A stretch of DNA of 25,414 nt. It comes from a virus. Within the stretch, counting starts at the first letter, position 1. The number at the start of each line of letters is the position of its first letter. Of this stretch, positions 21,814 to 25,414 are shown one piece after another. The position numbers and the translations under genes were made by a program. Location: IMG/VR virus record IMGVR_UViG_3300038701_000692, positions 1-25,414 of that record; one strand, given 5' to 3'. Under the pieces are notes generated by a model, which saw nothing but the letters and a program-made list of their open reading frames with translations, was not told the DNA's origin and did no database searches.

Positions 21814-21992
21814 GGACGCCATCCCTTCGCAATCATTGAGTACGTGTTGTCTTCCTCGGGATATAGGGCGTCGATACCGTCAAGCGCCTTGTGCAGTAGT
21901 TCACGGGCATTGTCGGGATTCCGGTTCGAGATGCTTAACGCTGCAAACTGCATTGCCATGCGTACTTGCTGGATGAATTTCTGGTCAGTCAT
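21810..21992 (-). CDS. Small helical protein (60 aa)
   Basis: This frame starts at ATG 21992 (MTDQKFIQQVRMAMQFAALS), with GGAGAA 5 nt upstream. The longer frame to 22259 is excluded because it covers the previous gene in another frame. The protein is helical, with NARELLHKALDGIDALYPEE resembling the protein at 20074-20292. The stop overlaps the start of the tiny membrane peptide. Confidence 0.68.
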   Translation of the reverse strand: MTDQKFIQQVRMAMQFAALSISNRNPDNARELLHKALDGIDALYPEEDNTYSMIAKGWRP

Positions 21993-22017
21993 AGGTATTC
22001 TCCAATCGTGGGATGAA

Positions 22018-22173
22018 TTACACGCGGTCATAGAGGACCACAGTTGAACCCGGGTAGTAATGCTCTGCCGCTTCATTGGCGCGGCGCAATGCATCCTTGA
22101 GCGTGTCAGTCTCACAAGAGTAAGTCTTGACGCCATGAGTACGGCAAAGGAACTTGAACGAGTAGATAAACAT
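22018..22173 (-). CDS. Small protein (51 aa), first early gene of the window
   Basis: This frame starts at ATG 22173 (MFIYSFKFLCRTHGVKTYSC), with GGAG 7 nt upstream. A longer in-frame start to 22221 has no ribosome site. The remainder is DTLKDALRRANEAAEHYYPG and ends VVLYDRV, a beta-alpha-beta-like mini-domain. No family is recognised. It is the first credible gene downstream of the terminal non-coding region. Confidence 0.66.
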   Translation of the reverse strand: MFIYSFKFLCRTHGVKTYSCETDTLKDALRRANEAAEHYYPGSTVVLYDRV

Positions 22174-22621
22174 TGGATAACTCCGGATAGGTAAGAGACG
22201 GGAAAGAAAGACAGCACGCATGTTGCCTTACTTATCCGTCCCCATGTTGTCACTGCCATAGGTAGTAAAACCTGCGACTAGGGGAGGGATAAGGCCAGTC
22301 ACTCCGCCCGGAATCCTATGGCGGTATGGCGGGACGCTACCTATTACTCAATCCCGGGCACGAACGGGGAGGCGGCAACATTTACGCGGGAACGCTGGGG
22401 CTGTCGGTTGACTCCCTGTACTAGACAGGACCGCTTGACCCGCTCAAGACGCGATACGCAAAGACCAAATAGGGTTGACAGCACGCCCGGATTAGCGCCC
22501 GCCTCACTGGTCAGTCCCCTACCTAGGGCAAGGGCGGCAGTCAGTGCCGTTGAACCGATGAATGCATTAAGCCTAACAATGGGATGGATGTAAAGAACCC
22601 AAGGTAGTAAATTGAGAAAAA
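22174..22621. other. GC-rich structured leader of the early region
   Basis: I support no gene here, although frames are open on both strands from about 22300 to 22600. The segment is GC-rich next to AT-rich flanks. It contains an 11-bp stem, 22252-22262 with 22315-22325 (one G-T pair), and a competing 8-bp stem, ATAGGTAG (22258-22265) with CTACCTAT (22337-22344). Smaller hairpins such as CCTGTACTAGACAGG are also present. It would form the 5' leader of an early transcript made from the boxed region. Confidence 0.45.
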
Positions 22622-22805
22622 AATTGGTTAGGCTGGTTAAAAAGCATCTAAACCATTGATATTAAACAAAACTTTTCTTGAAAAAAAATGCTTCAACCAA
22701 TGAAATCAAGGGAAAATCAAGGTTCATTGGCTCATATCAATGAACATAAATACAACTAAAAGGATTTTTTGCTTTTCCCATATATAAGAGCAACCAATGA
22801 GTGTA
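22622..22805 (-). promoter_or_regulatory. AT-rich region with CCAATGA boxes and TATATAAG
   Basis: The boxes are CCATTGAT (22653-22660), CCAATGAA (22697-22704), TTCATTGG (22723-22730, the exact inverse of the previous one), TCAATGAA (22737-22744) and CCAATGAG (22794-22801). TATATAAG (22781-22788) lies between the last two. On the minus strand this gives a CTTATATA element with boxes on both sides, as in the region upstream of RNAP. It is a candidate early host promoter with operators. Confidence 0.5.
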
Positions 22806-22811
22806 GGGAAA

Positions 22812-22937
22812 ATTTCCTGCTATCTAGGATTCAAATGGTCACTGACAGGCTCTGAGGGGTATCTGTGACCCATGACAAGCAAAGGGAGTCAAAGCCTGTC
22901 AGTGAGTCTCAGAAGGGCAGGAAAGGGCATTTGAATC
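22812..22937. repeat. Nested inverted repeat (possible cruciform)
   Basis: Three pairs of perfect inverted arms occur. TTTCCTGC (22813-22820) pairs with GCAGGAAA (22917-22924). GATTCAAATG (22828-22837) pairs with CATTTGAATC (22928-22937). TCACTGACAGGCT (22839-22851) pairs with AGCCTGTCAGTGA (22893-22905). A competing hairpin, GGTCAC (22837-22842) with GTGACC (22865-22870), is also possible. The position at the genome-end junction suggests a role in concatemer cutting, replication or packaging. Confidence 0.7.
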
Positions 22938-22961
22938 TGTGATTCTAGAGCCTCACTAGAA

Positions 22962-23080
22962 TGCAACCATAGAGAGAGTGAGGACAGTAGAGACTGGAGA
23001 GACTGCTGCAACTATAGAGAGTGTATGCAGTAGAGGCATGAGAGGCTTTTGCAACTATAGAGCAAGTGAGCTATGGTTGT
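22962..23080. repeat. Three direct repeats TGCAACYATAGAG with terminal inverted copy
   Basis: TGCAACYATAGAG occurs at about 22962, 23008 and 23050 (spacing 46 and 42 nt), with partly conserved sequence between (CAGTAGAG, GAGAGRC). It closes with CTATGGTTG (23071-23079), the inverse of CAACCATAG in the first unit. Short direct repeats next to the terminal redundancy are also known in T7. There are no spacers of CRISPR type. Confidence 0.65.
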
Positions 23081-23604
23081 AATGGTATAAGGAAAAAAAG
23101 CCTTTGGTGGTGTCGAGCGAGTGTGAGCGATTGACTCACAATCTGTAGCTCTGGTGCATCCACAGCCTCTTTTGCTACCTATGATCCCTTTGACCCTGCC
23201 TAACTTACTACAGGTTACATGGAAAGCTAATGTTTTCAATGGGTTAGCATGTGTTCATTGGGTCAATCATTAGTAATACGAGAGAAATGACCCCCATAAG
23301 TAGAAAAATCGATTGTCAGCTATCGGAAACCGGGAGGCTAGGGGGGGAAAATTGTTACGCGTATATACGATATACCCCCTCGAATAACTACAGCAAAACC
23401 AAAGCGGATCAAATGCCATCTATAGTCCCTCGTGTTCCCTCCAGCTCCACAGTGTCAAACGCGTATGAGTATGGAGTAGGGCCTTCATAGGATCACCAGT
23501 ATCTATAGTATCTATAGTATCTACAGATCTGAGTTCTCTCTAGAGGAGATCATTAATATATCTTTATGTCATCACCTTGAGGGGCCGAGGATCTTTAGAT
23601 CTAT
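23081..23604. other. Non-coding terminal region, remainder
   Basis: No convincing gene is present. It contains further boxes (TTTCAATGGG at 23234, TTCATTGGG 23254-23262), a run of seven G (23341-23347), the palindrome CGTATATACG (23360-23369), and a 9-nt tandem repeat AGTATCTAT x3 (23498-23524, last unit ending C). The terminal repeat boundaries of the virion DNA probably lie in this or the adjoining segments, but I cannot place them from sequence alone. Confidence 0.5.
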
Positions 23605-23626
23605 AGAGGGGAAGTTCCTTCCCTCT
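23605..23626. other. Hairpin just downstream of the terL-end promoter
   Basis: AGAGGGGAAG (23605-23614) pairs with CTTCCCTCT (23618-23626) with one bulge and a 3-nt loop, giving about 9 bp. On the minus strand it would form within the first 30 nt of the transcript from the promoter at 23631-23646. Followed by GATCTAAAGATC, it may act as a pause or processing structure. It is not a classic terminator because no T run follows. Confidence 0.5.
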
Positions 23627-23630
23627 CCCC

Positions 23631-23646
23631 CTATAGGACGTATTAG
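23631..23646 (-). promoter_or_regulatory. Phage RNAP promoter after terL (T7 phiOR/phiOL-like position)
   Basis: The minus-strand sequence CTAATACGTCCTATAG, followed by GGGGGAGAGGG, matches the internal promoter consensus. It also resembles the classical T7 promoter (TAATACG, then CTATAGGGAGA) with three nucleotides fewer in the middle. It lies about 20 nt after the terL stop and points into the terminal non-coding region. No gene follows for 1.4 kb, so it may prime replication or packaging as T7 phiOL and phiOR do. Confidence 0.8.
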
Positions 23647-23664
23647 GTATTTATCTGATCGTGT

Positions 23665-25389
23665 TCACCTCAGACTACTAGATATCCAGTTATTGTCATT
23701 ACCTATACCAGTCACTCCAAAGTGTTCATAAGCTTTCTGGATTTCTTTGTTGATCTGTTCTTGTCTAACCTCAAGCTCCCCTCTCTGCTCATCTTGAGCA
23801 ACTCGATCTGTCCAGTGACCACAAGCCATCGCTAGAGCATCAATTCTATCGTCATGTCTTAGACATCCACGTTCTCTAGTCAGTCGTGTCATCTGATACA
23901 CTAGAGACTTAGAGAGCCTCTTGTCCTGTTCGTACTTCTGTATCGATTTGTAATCATCATGGATGACACTAGGATCGACGATTAGTCGATGACGACCCAT
24001 CAGAGGTTCCAGAGTATCAGCGATCCTACGTTCCTTCTGTGTGTGATGTCTCACTTCACTCAAGGCACACTTATGGATCTTTAGAAGCACAGGCTGGAAT
24101 AGTTGATTGAACATGCCATCACCGAAGTTACTCTCGGTAATGATCTCATTGACCTCATATTCCTTTGCCAGCAGCGCTAGAGGTGTCAGGACCTTTTCCT
24201 GGTCGTAGCCTCCTTCGAGACCTCCGCACTTGTGGACATAGATGTAACCATTGAGAAATGAGGTTATAGCGTAACCAGTCTCGTCAGCACCTCTACCCGA
24301 GGGGTCAATGACCATGCAGGTTCCTTGGAACTTGGTAGACAGGTCTCCAGAGTCCTTGGGCCAGTAGAACTTATCGCCTCTCATGCCGACATTAGGCAGT
24401 TCATCGACAGTTCGGTCAGGATGAGGACTCCAAGTCCATGTCATAGGCATTCGTTCCCGGTCAATCGGAGTGACGATCAGGTCTCTGAGCTTCAGAGGGT
24501 ACTTCTCTTCGTCCGATAGCTGGGTGTTGAGCATGAATTGCAGTGAATACCCTGCTTTTCCGTAAGAAGCCTTACGTTCGATCAGGTCATCGATGTTAAA
24601 TCGCTTAGGATCTGTAGGTTCCCCGGACTTTAGCCCCATCTTTGGGATCATAGGAGCCAGAGTATCCCCATATTTGACCATATCAGCGTCTGTAGGCATC
24701 TCTGCTGGCCAGATGCGGGTGATATACCCACGATCTTGGATCTTTACGTACAAAGAGTCCTCAGTCTGAGGGGTCCCTAGATAGATGATACGTGCTTCTT
24801 CCAAAGGTTTAAGGACAGCATCGAACTCTTTTACCAGTTCTGACAGCTTATCCCGCATCAACTGTGTCTCAGAGTTCTTAGGAATCTCGATATCGTCTGC
24901 GATGATTGCGTCTGCACGTGACCCGGTTAGCATTCCACCAATTCCTACGCTCTTTACAGACGGAGAGTGATCAGGTGTTGCAGGTCCTACGTCCCAACCG
25001 TCGTTACGAGTACGTTGGTCTGGACTTGGGGCCAGATGGGACAAGAAGGGGACCTGAGTGATCAGACGTTTACAGAAGATCGAGAAGTCATTGGCTCGCG
25101 TTTCTGATGCAGAGACCACCATGATCTTGAGTTGAGGGTTCTTGTAGAGCTGCCACAGCACGAATGCCGATGTAATCCAGCTCTTCCCTACGCCTCGGAA
25201 GGCCTGAATGATCTGACGCTTGGGACCGTGCTGTAGAAACTGAGCGATGTCATATTGGACTGGGGTTGGATCTGGTAGATTCAGGTGATCCCAGATGACC
25301 CCAAGGAAGACCCGGAAGTCTCCCTTGAGCTTTTCTTCGATTTCTAGAGCGCTATTAGTGATACTTGGTCTCCTCCGGATCAATCTCAT
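23665..25389 (-). CDS. terL: Terminase large subunit (T7 gp19-like)
   Basis: This 574-aa packaging motor (T7 gp19 has 586) has Walker A FRGVGKSW (residues 64-71), Walker B AIIADDIE (161-168) and a coupling motif IIYLGTPQTEDSLY. The RNase H-like nuclease has VIDPSGRGADETGY (Asp362), IITESNFGDGMF and a late DDRIDALAMA. It pumps DNA into proheads and cuts concatemers at the terminal repeats. The ATG at 25389 overlaps the upstream gene by 35 nt, with GAGG three nt before it, so translation may be coupled. The whole gene is present. It is followed by the promoter at 23631-23646. Confidence 0.96.
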   Translation of the reverse strand: MRLIRRRPSITNSALEIEEKLKGDFRVFLGVIWDHLNLPDPTPVQYDIAQFLQHGPKRQIIQAFRGVGKSWITSAFVLWQLYKNPQLKIMVVSASETRANDFSIFCKRLITQVPFLSHLAPSPDQRTRNDGWDVGPATPDHSPSVKSVGIGGMLTGSRADAIIADDIEIPKNSETQLMRDKLSELVKEFDAVLKPLEEARIIYLGTPQTEDSLYVKIQDRGYITRIWPAEMPTDADMVKYGDTLAPMIPKMGLKSGEPTDPKRFNIDDLIERKASYGKAGYSLQFMLNTQLSDEEKYPLKLRDLIVTPIDRERMPMTWTWSPHPDRTVDELPNVGMRGDKFYWPKDSGDLSTKFQGTCMVIDPSGRGADETGYAITSFLNGYIYVHKCGGLEGGYDQEKVLTPLALLAKEYEVNEIITESNFGDGMFNQLFQPVLLKIHKCALSEVRHHTQKERRIADTLEPLMGRHRLIVDPSVIHDDYKSIQKYEQDKRLSKSLVYQMTRLTRERGCLRHDDRIDALAMACGHWTDRVAQDEQRGELEVRQEQINKEIQKAYEHFGVTGIGNDNNWISSSLR

Positions 25390-25414
25390 GATCCTCTTGT
25401 TCGAAGGTTGGAAG
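25355..25414 (-). CDS. C-terminal end of the gene upstream of terL (partial)
   Basis: The last 19 codons and stop (TAA at 25355-25357) of a frame open to the window edge encode an acidic tail (FEQEDHEIDPEETKYH). It overlaps the terL start by 35 nt in another frame. In T7 the nearby upstream genes are the small terminase subunit and the Rz spanins. The fragment is too short to decide between them. Confidence 0.55.
   Translation of the reverse strand, partial: LPTFEQEDHEIDPEETKYH

Noticed and set aside
21810-22259. 149-codon minus-strand ORF
   Set aside because: Its upstream part is out of frame with the better-supported 51-aa gene; only its last 60 codons have a proper start.
22318-22593. 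91-codon plus-strand ORF
   Set aside because: No ribosome site, opposite to all other genes, Arg/Pro-rich as expected from a chance frame in GC-rich DNA; kept only as a finding about the island.
22962-23080. CRISPR-like array
   Set aside because: The repeats are degenerate, only three, with partly similar intervening sequence and no cas genes.
23012-23239. 75-codon minus-strand ORF
   Set aside because: It covers the direct-repeat array, has Cys/Ser/Thr-rich noise composition and no Shine-Dalgarno.

Overview
The window is part of a T7-like podophage genome (Autographiviridae-type). Almost every real gene lies on the minus strand, so transcription runs from high to low coordinates. It encodes a single-subunit phage RNA polymerase, a T7-style replication set (gp2.5-like SSB, endonuclease I, amidase homologue, primase-helicase, family A DNA polymerase, gp6-like exonuclease) and T7-style head genes. 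It also carries genes typical of aquatic podophages: ThyX, class II ribonucleotide reductase, PhoH, glutaredoxin and a MazG-like pyrophosphohydrolase. A complete tyrosine integrase and a MarR-like regulator suggest the phage can, or once could, lysogenise. The host cannot be named; an aquatic proteobacterium is a guess from gene content.

Layout, in transcription order from the right edge. 25414-23665: the end of an upstream late gene and the terminase large subunit. 23664-22174: about 1.5 kb without convincing genes, spanning the junction between the late end and the early end of the genome. It holds a phage-type promoter, hairpins, a nested inverted repeat, direct repeats, CCAATGA boxes and a GC-rich structured leader. 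22173-18547: small early genes (two tiny membrane peptides, an HTH protein, a gp88-like protein, several unknowns, a MarR-like wHTH). 18547-17512: integrase and a strong terminator. 17511-17244: a control region with the same boxes, then a phage promoter. 17243-9355: RNA polymerase, SSB, endonuclease, amidase homologue, primase-helicase, coiled-coil protein and DNA polymerase. 9320-5664: Zn-finger protein, PhoH, glutaredoxin, HNH endonuclease, ThyX, exonuclease, DUF3310 and three tiny coupled membrane proteins. 5671-3227: MazG, a terminator, and RNR. 3195-1: head genes (two small proteins, portal, scaffold, and the start of the gene in the capsid position).

Regulation. Six sites matching CTAAYACGYCSTATAG or close variants act as candidate phage RNAP promoters: before RNAP, before SSB, inside the helicase 3' end, before the exonuclease, before the head genes, and just after terL. 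The terL copy is the most T7-like. Two intergenic regions (17.33-17.47 kb and 22.65-22.80 kb) share an arrangement of CCAATGA/TCATTGG boxes flanking TATATAAG. They lie upstream of RNAP and of the first early gene. This is the best candidate for an undescribed lysis-lysogeny or early-expression switch.

Other notable points: the amidase homologue lacks two of the three T7 zinc ligands, so it may be mainly an RNAP regulator. An intrinsic terminator stands directly in front of the RNR gene. Several tiny membrane ORFs are linked by ATGA or GTGA stop-start overlaps.
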